From Cryptomeria japonica (lineage: Eukaryota; Streptophyta; Pinopsida; Cupressales; Cupressaceae): 64,000 nt of DNA. The position numbers were made by a program, and so were the translations under genes. The notes beneath the pieces are model-generated. The model was not told the origin of the DNA. It did no database searches and saw only the letters and a program-made list of their open reading frames with translations. Positions 21,349-31,900 of this stretch are shown piece by piece (position 1 is the first letter of the stretch; the number at the start of each line of letters is the position of its first letter). The DNA lies in contig NC_081408.1 in NCBI RefSeq assembly GCF_030272615.1, positions 61,340,114 to 61,404,113 of the forward strand, in the 5' to 3' direction.

Positions 21349-23199
21349 CTATGTGTAGAACCTGCGAAGGTGCATGCTGTTGATAGGATCCTCCAAGGGT
21401 TCACCTTCTGTAGTTGAGAGCTGATATGCCCCAGATCCATATACTGCTGTGATGATATAAGGACCAAGCCAGTTTGGTTCGAACTTGCCCTTCTTATCTC
21501 TGTCTTGCTGATTCTTGGGGTTCTCCCTGAGGACTAAGTCACCTACCTCAAATGTGCGAGGCTTGACTTTGTGATTGTAACTATGACTCATTCTTTGTTG
21601 GTAAGCCTTGAGATGATTAAAAGTAGTGTGTCTTCATTCCTCCATCAGTTCTAGTTCTTGTAAGCGAGAAACCCTGTAGTCTTCATCGTTGATTATGTTT
21701 CTTAAGGAGACCCGTAGAGAAGGTAGCTCGACCTCAATAGGCAAGATGGCTTCAGAGCCGTAGACAAGTGAATAAGGTGTAGCTCCTGTAGGTGTGCGGA
21801 CACTTGTATGATAGGCCCAGAGTGCAGGATTGAGTTGGATATGCTAGTTACGGCCAGCGTCGTCGACTGTCTTTTTAAGGATTTTGAGAATTGTTTTGTT
21901 AGACGCCTCAGCTTGGCCATTACCTTGGGGGTAATATGGTGTGGAGAAATGATAGGAGATATGGAAGTGCTCACAGAGTTCACGAACATCCTGGTTTTTG
22001 AAGGGACGCCCATTATCAGTAATAATGGAAGTAGGAATCCCATATCAGCAAATGATGTAGTTCAGAATGAAAGTAGCAATTTGTTTTCCAGTAACTTGTG
22101 TGAGAGGCACGGCTTCAATCCACTTTGTAAAATACTCTGTGGCTGTGATAATGAATTTATGTCCATTGGAAGAAGGAGGGTGAATCTTGCCTATGAGATC
22201 GAGTCCCCACTGACAAAAGGGCCAAGGAGATGCAAGTGGTTGTAGTTCTTGTGCTGGTGCATGTATGAGGTCTCCATGAATTTGACACTGCTTACACTTC
22301 TTGACAAACTGATATGCATCTTTTTCCATAGTAGGCCAGTAGTATCCAGTCCTGATGAGTTTCTTGGCCAAGGTAGGACCACTAGTATGCGGACCACATA
22401 TCCCTTCGTGCACTTCTCGTAATGCAATCTGAGCTTCATCACTCTCTAAACATCTAAGAAGGGTGCCATCTAGACCTCGTCGGTATAGGATATCAATTAG
22501 GATAACGTATCGAGAGGATTGGCGAATGAAAGTGCGGTGTTGATTGTTCGATAGATCGGGAGGTAAGATATTGTCGTGAAGGTATGTGAATATGGAACCA
22601 TATAACTGGGATTCAGGACCAACAACACATATCATTTCCGTAGGAGTGATCTCATATGACGGAATCAGCAGGTTGTCTACCAGGAACTCATAGCGGGTCT
22701 CATTTTGCGGTAGATCAATGAGCGAAGCAATTGTAGCCATGGCATCAGCAGCGCGATTTTGTTCTCGTGGTATCTGCTCAAACTCTATCTTTGCAAAGTG
22801 TTGTTTCAGATTATCTACCAGTTGTTTGTAAGGCATTAGCTTTTCGTCTTTTGTTTGATAATCATCAGTTGCTTGATGGATGACCAGTTGAGAATCTCCA
22901 AAAACACGAAGCTCTTGGATCTTCCACTGAACTGCAATTCTTAGCCCAGTTGTTAATGCCTCGTATTCTGCTATATTGTTGGTACAAGGAAATGATAAGC
23001 GGTATGACTTTGGTATAGAATCACCCTGGGGAGTTATAAAAAGTATACCTGCTCCTGCCCCGTGCTGTGTGTATGAGCCATCAAAGTATAATTGCCATGG
23101 CTTCGCAGGTGATATTGTTAGGATGGACTCATCTGGAAATTCTGACTGTAGAGGAACATCATCTATCATGGGAGCATCCGCCAGCTGATCTGCAATTGC
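21349..23199 (-). pseudogene. int: archaeal-type RNase H and integrase of element B
   Basis: The aRNH domain is at about 23110-22690 with its acidic residues present (LYFDGSYTQHG, NIAEYEAL, FGDSQLVIHQ, RAADAMAT). The integrase zinc domain follows (HEGICGPHTSG, CKQCQIHGD), then the DDE core with Asp in WGLDLIG, Asp in TDNG and Glu in GQAEASNKT, and the C-terminal FEPNWLGPYI module ending at 21349. Nonsense codons are at 22045 (TGA; A has Arg), near 21842 (TAG for Trp) and near 21630 (TGA). Confidence 0.9.
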
Positions 23200-26100
23200 T
23201 TATCCTTTTATAGCTTTTCTGTCCACGTATTCAATGTCGAATTCACTCAAGATCATTACCCACTTGGCCAACCGCCCAGTACGTGTAGCTTTGTTGAGAA
23301 GATATTTTAGTGGATCAATTCTGGCAATCAACTTAGTCTTGTGAGTGAGCATATAATGTCGTAATTTTTGTGAAGCAAAGACTACAGCGAGACAGGCACA
23401 CTCAATTGGTGTGTAGTTCATCTCATATCCCACCAATGTGCGACTGATATAGTAGACTGCTTTTTCCTTACCGTCAGGTATTTGCTGTGCTAGAAGTGCC
23501 CCCAGTGCTGTTGGAGTAGCTGATATGTAAAGTAGTAATGGTTGACCTGGAATTGGTGGCATCAAAACTGGTGGGTTCAAAAGATAGTCTTTAAGTGCCT
23601 GAAAAGCCTGTTGACAGTTCTCATCCCATTTGAACTTGATGTTTTTGTGTAGCAGATGCTGGAAAGGGTTGCACTTATCTGCAAGTTGTGCTATGAATCT
23701 TCGTATGGACTGAAGTCTCCCTTGTAAAGATCGAAGTTGACTGATATTCTTGGGTGGCGGCATGTCCAATATAGCCTTGACCTTTGCTAGATCAGCTTCT
23801 ATTCCTCTTTTAGACACAATGAATCCTAGGAGCTTCCCGGAGGTTACTCCAAAGACACATTTCTTAGGATTTAGTCTTACCTTGTATTTTTCTAGCCGAT
23901 CAAAGACAACTGAAAGTATGTCCAAGTGTGTACCTCTGTCTATTGATTTTCCCAAAAGATTGTCAACATAATCTTCCACTGTTATGTGCATGAGATCATG
24001 AAAGATAGTAGTCATCGCTCGTTGATAAGTGGCACCTGCATTTTTCAGCCCAAAGGGCATGACATTCCAACAAAATGTTCCCCATGGACAAGTAAATGAT
24101 GTTTTATGTTGATCTTCGGGTGCTATTCTGATTTGATTATATCCAGAAAATCTGTCCATTAAAGATAACATCTCATGGCCTGCTGTGAGATCAACGATCA
24201 AGTCAATGTTTGGTAATGGGAAATCATCCTTTGGACAAGCCTTGTTGATATCTCTGAAGTCTATACATATTCGGATGCTGCGATCTGGTTTGCTAACAGG
24301 TACTAAATTGGAGATCCATTCGGGATAATCAATTGGGCGTATGAATCTGACATCCAGTAATTTCTCCAGCTCTGCCTTGACTAGCAATGCCACCTGTGGG
24401 TGCATTTTCCTCAATTTCTGTTTTACTGGTTTTGCCCCCGGTTTGACTGTTAAATGATGCATTACTAAATCCGGATCTAGTCCAGGCATATCAGCATAAG
24501 ACCATGCGAAGTTGACTTGTCGTTCCTTGAAAAAGCTTATGAATTTTGTCCTCTCGGCCTCTGTCAATGATTGAGCCAAAAATATGTTATGTGGAACCTC
24601 TGCTGTACCAATGTTTGTCTTTATAGTCTCCTCTACCAACATGGATGATTTTTCCTCGTATGATGCTGGGAGAATGTCGAGCCTTCCATCTTCGGGCACC
24701 TCAGAGAGGTTTTCACCCTCAGATACGTCCTTTCTTTTTACTTTTGTAGAGTCAGATAGCGCCACAGTGTGGTTTTCGCCATAAGACCCTTGTTTTGTTT
24801 TTATTTTCACATTTTTGCAACTAGAAGGCCCGACACCCTCACCAAAGTATGCCATGTTATTAAGCTCTATGGCGTATCCTGCTTTGTGGTCTCCGGGAGG
24901 AAGATCATCGCGAATGCCAAGATAATCAACAATAGCTTCGTCATTTTGAAATGTATCAAACTGTACTGGTCCCTCATGATCCCAGTCAATGAGTTGGGGG
25001 TGGACAAGGGGAAGGTCTTTAGTGTTTTCAGAGTTCGCAAGGCTAATAGTGAAGATGTGGTTATATTCAGGTATGTCAAGATAGTCATCGAGGTCGTCAA
25101 TGGCACTCTCCTCATCAGTTTCGATCGTGAGCGAGTCCAAATTATCATCACTAGTAGCACCCTCAGGGACAGGTGTCCTCATCCTATGTGATCTTGACCT
25201 AGGGCCTTGAAACGAAGTTTGTGCGGGATCCTTATGGGTTGGTTCTTGACCAACTCTGAATTTTTTGTAAAACTCCTCCTCCTCTGTAGGTTCCTCTGGC
25301 TCTCTAAATGTCTCGTTGAGCTCATGATCGCTGGAGGATTTGTCTGAACCCCATTCCCATTCGTTGGAATCTGTAGAATAGTCATCCTCTTGTTGAACTT
25401 CGGCCACTTTGATTTGCCATACCTCTTTTGTTCCTTTATTGTGTAGTCTGGGATTTATAAAACCAAGCCCTTTTGAGCGTTCTCTTCTTGTAGTTAGCTC
25501 AGGTTGTAAGGGTTCCATGACACCTTCTTTACGTAGTCCGAGAGGGCTTTTTCCATCATACCCGAATCTTTGTAGAATTTTGAAGCCTTTGCCATAGTTC
25601 TCACAGGGTATAATAATCTGGTCATGTGTTTTGTCTTCAATGTCCTTATATAGCATTTTATATAAATTTTCTTCCTCCAGTTCACCCCGTTTTTGAAAGA
25701 TGGTAGGATCCCATTTGAGTATCATGATGGAGATTTGCTTGTTAGGATGTGGCCTCCCATATTCCTTGGGGGAGCTCATGACTTGTCGTAAAAACATTGT
25801 CTGATTCAGAGTGTATTCTCCCATGCCTTTGTCTTGAAACTTGGCTCTAAGTTCACCCTGTTTGGATGTCGAGGGCTTTAATGACTCAGGATCAATATAC
25901 GCTGAAGAAGGAGTAGCCTCATGATTGCTAGGAATGATAGTCTCAGTATGTGATCTCAAGTTATTGCAATATATGAATGGATTTGGATCACCATTGACCG
26001 TTACCTCGACTCCATTATGAGGAAACTTAATGCACTGATGGTATGTTGATGGGACTGCCCTCATTTCATGAATCCATGGATGTCCTAGCAATATGTTATA

Positions 26101-26731
26101 CGTGAGATCTAGATCCAGGACTTGACAAACCACATCCTTTGTGACTGGCCCTATTCTTAGTGGTAAGGTGACCGTGCCCTTGGACGAGCGCTCTTCATCA
26201 TCATAAGCCTTAATAGTGATTTGGTTTGTAGAATTCACAGCTTTGTCAGAATATCCCAATTGTCTGATGGTGCTCAATGTACAAATATTAAGACCTGCTC
26301 CTCCATCTATCAGGACTCGCTTTATTCGGTGTTTATGTATGAAGGCTTCAACGTGTAGGGGTGCATTATGAGGCTGACTTATGGAGGCGTCATCGGCTTC
26401 TGTAAATGTGAGGGAGTGTGGAATGGATAGGTATCCCACCATGGCTTGAAACTGGTCCACGTTCAGATCAGTAGGGACGGCAGTATCTCTCAAGATTTTG
26501 TCAAGGATAGCTTTATGTGCAGGAGATATACGTAAGAGCTCAAGAATAGAGATGAGCGCAGGTGTCTTCCCTAGTTGTTCTACAAGGTCGTACTCAGGCT
26601 TGGTTGATGAAAGATTGGTATTCTTAGTGGAGGCACCTGGCAATGTAATCTTACCTCGACGGGTTGTAACATGACATTCAGAGGTAGATGCGGACGAAGA
26701 TCCCACACCTTTTAGGACAATTTTGGGTCTC
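23200..26731 (-). pseudogene. pol: protease, reverse transcriptase and degenerate RNase H of element B
   Basis: A 1168-codon open stretch from 26706 to a TAA at 23200, preceded by a TAG at 26731. The protease motif VLIDGGAGLNI lies at about residues 131-141. RT carries the RICIDFRDINKACPKDDF and SLMDRFSGYNQI motifs; the catalytic box reads YVDN instead of YVDD (Asn codon at 23959-23961), which should abolish polymerase activity. The following gypsy RNase H has lost its first catalytic Asp (YISATPTALGALL), as in element A. Confidence 0.92.
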
Positions 26732-28857
26732 TAAGAAGGATTCTCAGGATTTTTGTTTTTGATAGTGATGGTAGAAATATGATTGTCCATTGAGATGTGA
26801 TTGATAGTAGAATCATAATTGTAAGGTGCTCTAGTGTAATTGGCTTGATCATCTGTGACTTTGCCTTTTCCTTTGTCATGTTTTGGAAATGGTTCCTTAA
26901 ACACCTCATGCTCTTGGTTAGATGAATGTCCTTCAATCTCAATATCTCCTCTGTCAATGAGATCTTGTACAATGTTTTTCAATCAATGGCAATTACTTGT
27001 CTTATGACCCTTGCTCTTATGAAATTCGCAAAACTCATCATCATTCCACCAATTTAGTTTTACCTTTGGTTCATAAGGAGGAAAGTCTGGAACTGTAATT
27101 ACTTTGTTTGCTACAAGCTTTTTGAATACTGATTCAAGTGGTTCCCTCAATGGAGTTTACTTCCTTCGTGGTTTTGAAGTTGTTTGATTGTTCACTTGAT
27201 TGTTGGTAGAACTTGATCCAGAAAAGATGAACTTTGGTTTCACTGTGTTGGCATCAACAACACCATCATTAACTGTATTCTTGTTCTTGTTCCAAAATTT
27301 TGGTTTGTCCTTTCCTTTAAAGTCCTCTTTGTTTTCTTTGAATAGTTTGATAACTCCTTGTTCAATCAAGACCTTTTCTGTTGCTAGGCCCTTTTCAATA
27401 ACATCCTTGAATGTAGACAAACAAGCTTTTCTGAGATCATAGCCTATAGCCTTGTTAACGTTTTGTGTGAACATTTCCACCATTTGTTTTTGTGGGATCT
27501 CACAAGAGCATCTGCTAGCTAGGTTTCTCCATCTCTGTAAAAATGTTGCGAAAGATTCTCCTTCCTTTTGTTTAGTATTGCACAAGGAAGTAACTGAGAC
27601 ATCTATTTCAATGTTGTAAGAGAAATGTTGAATGAATGCTTCTGCCAAGTCGCCCCATGACTTAATACCGGGAGGTAATTGAGAAAACCATTCCATAGCT
27701 TGATCGCCTAAGCTCTGTGGAAACAACCTCATTAAGTATGTTTCTTCTGCCGCTACCTCAATGCAAGCTGTGAAGAATTGTCTTATATGTGCCTTGGGGT
27801 CTCCTCTCCCTCTATATTTGTCGAATTTTGGTGTCACAAAATGTGGAGGAAATGGAGGCATTGGAATGCTCTTATCGAAGGGATAAGGGCATATATCTCT
27901 CATAGTGTATGTAGGTTTGGATGTGCCCATGTCCTCCACTTTCTTTTGTAGATCTCTAATTTGTTGTTCCAAATTATTCTTGGGAGGAGATTGATTTCTT
28001 GTAGCATACCCCATGTTTGAAACACCCATTTGAGGAGGAGCTTGTTGCATGTATGGATGATACTGATCGTAAACATGTCCATATGGAGGTCTATATTGTT
28101 GCGACATGTATGGAGCACTTGGCATAATTTCATGTTGAGGGACTCCATATCTGTTTTGTGTGTATAAACCATATTCAATAGGTCTTTCATTTTCCATTGT
28201 GTTGCCCCCAATTTTGACATGAGGTCTCCTTGTGTCAAAATTTTGAGGATGTCCTTGAGTATCCACTTGTCTTGATTGATCCATACCTTGAGCATGTGTT
28301 TGAGCATAGGGCCTCCATAATGGTCTTTGAGCGTAAGTATCATATGTTTGAGCTTGTGTATGTGGGATTGCTGGTTTCTGAAGCAAAGCTGATGGTGACT
28401 CCGGCATCATATTATTCGGTCCTCTATTTCCTCCACTATTTGGTCTCCTTTGATCCATGTTAGGTTGAGTTTGTTGTGAAGGTCGACTTTCCATAAGTTG
28501 AGATAAGTCAAAATCATGCGGTATTTTGGCTCCACTTTGTGCCATCATGTTTAGAAAGTATTGACGATCTCTCCTCATTATCTCTTCAACCAATCTATTG
28601 AATTGAGGATCCATTATAGATTCTTGTATGTCTGCTGATAGTATTGAAGAATTGTCCACGGTGTCATTGTGTGTAGCATTGTGTATAGTATTTGCACTTT
28701 CCACATTTGGATTGTGTCTATAAACATTCATGTCTGGTAATGTAGTGTGCTTAGGATTGTAGAATAGATCATTGTCATACTCATAAGAACTCATGTTTAC
28801 GGATTCTTGAGCTTCTTTAGCTATTCTCCTAGATTTTTGAAGGCGGGTTTCAACCAT
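26732..28857 (-). pseudogene. gag: gag of element B with three in-frame stops
   Basis: ATG at 28855-28857; an open frame of 566 codons ends at TAA 27157-27159 where A has Tyr. The same frame continues through the zinc-knuckle-like motif to a TGA near 26983 and the TAG at 26731. The N-terminal half (about residues 1-300) is rich in Gln, Pro, Tyr and Met with low complexity; the capsid domain follows (about 330-480: ICPYPFDKSIPMPPFP, RGDPKAHIRQFFTA, PQSLGDQAMEWF), then a Lys-rich tail. It is the complete-length counterpart of the partial gag in A. Confidence 0.9.
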
Positions 28858-29348
28858 GAACTAGGTGTTAGACCAAGATGTGAGAAACTAGATGAAGAAT
28901 GAAAAAGTATGGAAGACCAAGAGTTGTATGGAGTGTAAATGAATCTTGAGGTGTACTTGCAATGTCCAAAGTGTAAGACCAAGTATGTAAGTAGTAGAGT
29001 AGGTGTGACTTCCAAAGAGAGGATAGTTTCTCTTGATGAGGTAAGCTGACCTTGACTCTAAGTAAAACCAAATGAGACCCAAAGGTAAGAAACCTTGATG
29101 AGGGACCACTTAGCAAAGTGTTGTTGTATGTAGTGTGTTGAAAGAGTATGATGAGGACAAGCAAGTGACCTTTTGACTCAAGTTTTAGACAAATATGAAT
29201 GTAAAATGAGGTGTGAAGCACTGATGGACTATGTGAAACCTTAGAACAGGCTGAACGCTAGATGAAACCTGAAGAGACAACCTAAGAAGCTCAAGTATGC
29301 CGAAACTGATTTTCTTTGTTTGCTTGATTATTAAAGTTTTCAAATCCT

Positions 29349-29512
29349 GACACAGACGCCTCTGTATACTTCACAGACGCGATTCCAAGACACAGATGCC
29401 TCTCTGTTTGACACAGACGCTGATAAAAACACAGACGCTATTCTGTACTTCACAGACGTGCTTATCCGACGCAGACACGGTTTGATCAGACACAGACGCG
29501 TTTCTGTGACCT
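29349..29512 (-). repeat. second GCGTCTGTG array in gag-pol leader, element B
   Basis: About eight CACAGACGCN copies on the plus strand (NGCGTCTGTG in gag-pol orientation), roughly 20 bp apart, about 500 bp upstream of the gag start. Confidence 0.88.
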
Positions 29513-29744
29513 TAGTGCAATTTTTTCTATTTGTGAAGTTGTTTTGTTGTGACCAAATCTAATTTTTCGACTGCTTTTCGTGACAAGAGGACACAATGTT
29601 GATGACTCAATGTTTGCAGACTGTTTAGATTCCAAAAGTGTGTTGTTTGATGTAAAAAGTTTTTGCATACACTTGAAGACACAAAAGACACAATGTTTTG
29701 TTGTTTTGTCTTGAATGTTTGAGTGTTTAGCATAAGACAAGCAC

Positions 29745-30120
29745 AAATCTTAGGGCTGGCCAAGACAATAGTTGTTGATCCCACATAGGGTTTTACCCCC
29801 GAGGCTATGCTATTCAGAGCGGATACTTAGATGCTTGACCTCACTGGCTCCACCCTCGGCACTCACTTCTCGGGTCAGCCAAGTATCAGTCCCCATGGAA
29901 ACTCCCCATGGCAAACTTTGTATCTCTACTAAGAACCGTATGTGTGTGGGTCGCGACCAGAGGTCCGACCTCCTGCCTCAACAACTAGAAGGATTTGGGC
30001 ATCTAAAACAAAGAGGTGCTAGTAAGGGCATCCGCTCGTGTGGCCATACATGCGGCACTTTCAGCTCTATAAATATAGAAGGCTCCCAGCCGGTAGGGGT
30101 TACGCCCTACAAATGATCAA
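29745..30120 (-). other. GC-rich palindrome-bearing leader segment of element B
   Basis: Clearly more GC-rich than its surroundings. It contains the 10-bp palindrome GGTCGCGACC (29949-29958), the interrupted palindrome GAGGTC-C-GACCTC (29960-29972), a 6-bp hairpin GTAGGG/CCCTAC (30093-30110) and repeated CCATGG around 29895-29912. Candidate for RNA dimerisation or packaging, by analogy with retroviral leaders only. Confidence 0.4.
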
Positions 30121-30710
30121 ATAAATTTGATCAAACGGGTTTATGGGGAGACATAGTGTCGGTATGAACTAATCAGCACACGTTATCCATAGTTTTCACC
30201 ATGAATACATTTGATTATAGTGGTTTGGATGAGGTGGGTTTTCCTCGCTACCACTTGGGTCGTTCTCTTCTCACTAGTAGTCCTAATGACCACACGGGAA
30301 GACAAGCCCTCTAAAGATAAAACAAAAAGAGCCTATTGCTCAAGACACAAAAAACAATGATTCAATTTTAGTGCACCAATGGAAGTGTTTGCTAATCTAT
30401 GAAAACAAGGCACACAACAAAATTACAAAACCCTAGCCAAGGCCCTGCAACAAAATTGTTAGTAGTTTGGGTTGTTTCAAATGATAACCCCTTCCTGCAA
30501 GCGCACAAGTTAGGTAAATTTTAGAAAACCTAAAAAGACTTTGTGAAAAGGGGCCTTCAACAAAAACGTTTTTGCCTCAAAAGCAAGCTGCACAAAACCA
30601 GGTTAACTAGATCTGCAAGAGTTAGCCGAAAATAACCCAGATCTGAAACCCTAAGTATAAAATCCGAAAACCCAAATCGAAGAAACTTGAAAAATTTGCA
30701 AAACAGAATG

Positions 30711-30967
30711 CACAGACGCCTTTATACCAGACACAGACGCGTCTGTACTACACAGACGCGGTTCTGCAGTTCACAGACGCGATCAGGGGTCACAGACGCG
30801 ACTTTAGAATGTAGACGCGATAATATCAGGCACAGATGCGGTTCTGAATCACAGACGCACCTTTCGGAAACCTGCAAAAATAAGAACTGGCAGAAACACA
30901 GATGCGATTCTTGATACCACAGACGCTTCTGAAACACAAAAACGCGATCCGAACACTCGTAGACGCG
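30711..30967 (-). repeat. first GCGTCTGTG array in gag-pol leader, element B
   Basis: About twelve CACAGACGCG copies on the plus strand at about 20-bp spacing, including a self-complementary ACAGACGCGTCTGT (30732-30745). Nearly identical to 15271-15527 in the B2 leader, with a few C/T differences at CpG sites. Confidence 0.9.
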
Positions 30968-31057
30968 GAAAAACCTAAATGTCGTCGAAAAATTGTCTGA
31001 TCTGCAACTTCAAAAATGCAAAATTTGCAACAAAAATGTTAAATGCAAAGGGACAAG

Positions 31058-31079
31058 AGTCCCACCGGGCGTGCCAAAA
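31058..31079 (-). promoter_or_regulatory. primer-binding site of element B
   Basis: On the minus strand TTTTGGCACGCCCGGTGGGA follows the LTR end. TGG at the start of the pairing stretch fits a tRNA CCA end. I did not assign the tRNA with confidence. The same sequence is at 15618-15639. Confidence 0.75.
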
Positions 31080-31868
31080 TGTGTATGGTGAAAATGGATA
31101 ACAATAATAACAATATTGAAAGGCTAAATGAATCCAACCACTAAACCCTAGCCTAACAACAACAAAGATCCACCATAACATATGAAGATTACCTAAGACA
31201 ATGCAAATAACTCAAAATCACAAAGATTATACCATCACATGTCCAATAGGGTTTTGATCTCCATTCTTCCTATCTCCATTGATCTTGCTTGATATATTTG
31301 CTCTCAGATTTTTATATGCACAAGAGCTCAACAAAGAACGGAATGTGGTTGCAAGTAGGATCGTAGTGTAGTCAATTGCATAAAAGATCATTAGCATGTG
31401 TCATTAGGATATGTCATTAGGGTTTGACAATGAAGAAAGCATCTCCTTAAATAGAAGACACAATATGAAATGGAGGGTTAAGATTGAGAGGTGTAAAAAG
31501 AGAGGTCGGCTAGGATTAGAGGGTAGGTATAAGAAATACCAAAATAATGAAAGAGGTAGGTAGTGTAGGAATTAAGAGATGAATGACATGTGTCATGTGT
31601 AGAAAAAGCTAATGAATTAATTAAATAAATAAGGATTTATTTAATTAATAGAAGAAGTAGGACAATTAAATAAATAAAATATTTATTTAATTTAGGAAAG
31701 GGATAATTTAAATAAATAAATGTATTTATTTAAATGAGCAATAAGGCTAGAAGAGGATAAATGAATTAATTAAATAAATAAAAATTTATTTAATTAATAG
31801 AAGAATTAGGTTTAGATAATTAAATAAATAAAATATTTATTTAATTAGACATGACAATTTTGAGTGTC

Positions 31869-31872
<4 letters not shown>
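31080..31872 (-). repeat. 5' LTR of element B (793 bp)
   Basis: Same length and almost the same sequence as 15640-16432; by eye the differences are near the AAATGAG(A/C)AATAAGG, GGAATTAGG(C/T)TTAG-like and GACA(C/T)GACAA positions. Ends TG...CA. It abuts a (TA)n tract at 31876-31899, apparently the insertion target. Confidence 0.93.

Positions 31873-31900
<28 letters not shown>

Larger units (their letters stand above)
28858..31057 (-). other. long gag-pol leader of element B
   Basis: A 2.2-kb untranslated region between primer site and gag. From 5' to 3' on the minus strand it holds the first GCGTCTGTG array (30967-30711), an AT-rich part, a GC-rich palindrome-bearing segment (30120-29745), the second array (29512-29349) and about 490 bp to the gag ATG. 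Short ORFs here look incidental. Confidence 0.7.
15640..31872 (-). mobile_element. Element B: Tat-lineage Ty3/gypsy retrotransposon with antisense PMD gene (16.2 kb)
   Basis: Minus strand: 5' LTR 31872-31080, primer site 31079-31058, 2.2-kb leader with two repeat arrays, gag-pol in a single frame 28857-21349, spacer, PMD gene on the opposite strand (17664-19619), hairpin array, GCGTCTGTG array, polypurine tract 16446-16433, 3' LTR 16432-15640. The LTRs are 793 bp each and differ at about three places by eye, so the copy looks young. Yet gag-pol has about seven nonsense codons and a mutated RT active site. The left LTR is followed by a primer site and leader rather than host DNA (a tandem arrangement with B2); tgtat at 31873-31877 would be the right target-site repeat. 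Confidence 0.93.

Noticed and set aside
29772-30116. 114-codon plus-strand ORF in the element B leader
   Set aside because: Antisense to the leader, no recognisable domain; the GC-rich sequence and palindromes explain the lack of stops.
30722-30937. 71-codon minus-strand ORF across the GCGTCTGTG array (and its twin at 15282-15497)
   Set aside because: The open frame follows from the stop-poor repeat; the spacers encode nothing conserved, and the element B2 copy changes residues freely.
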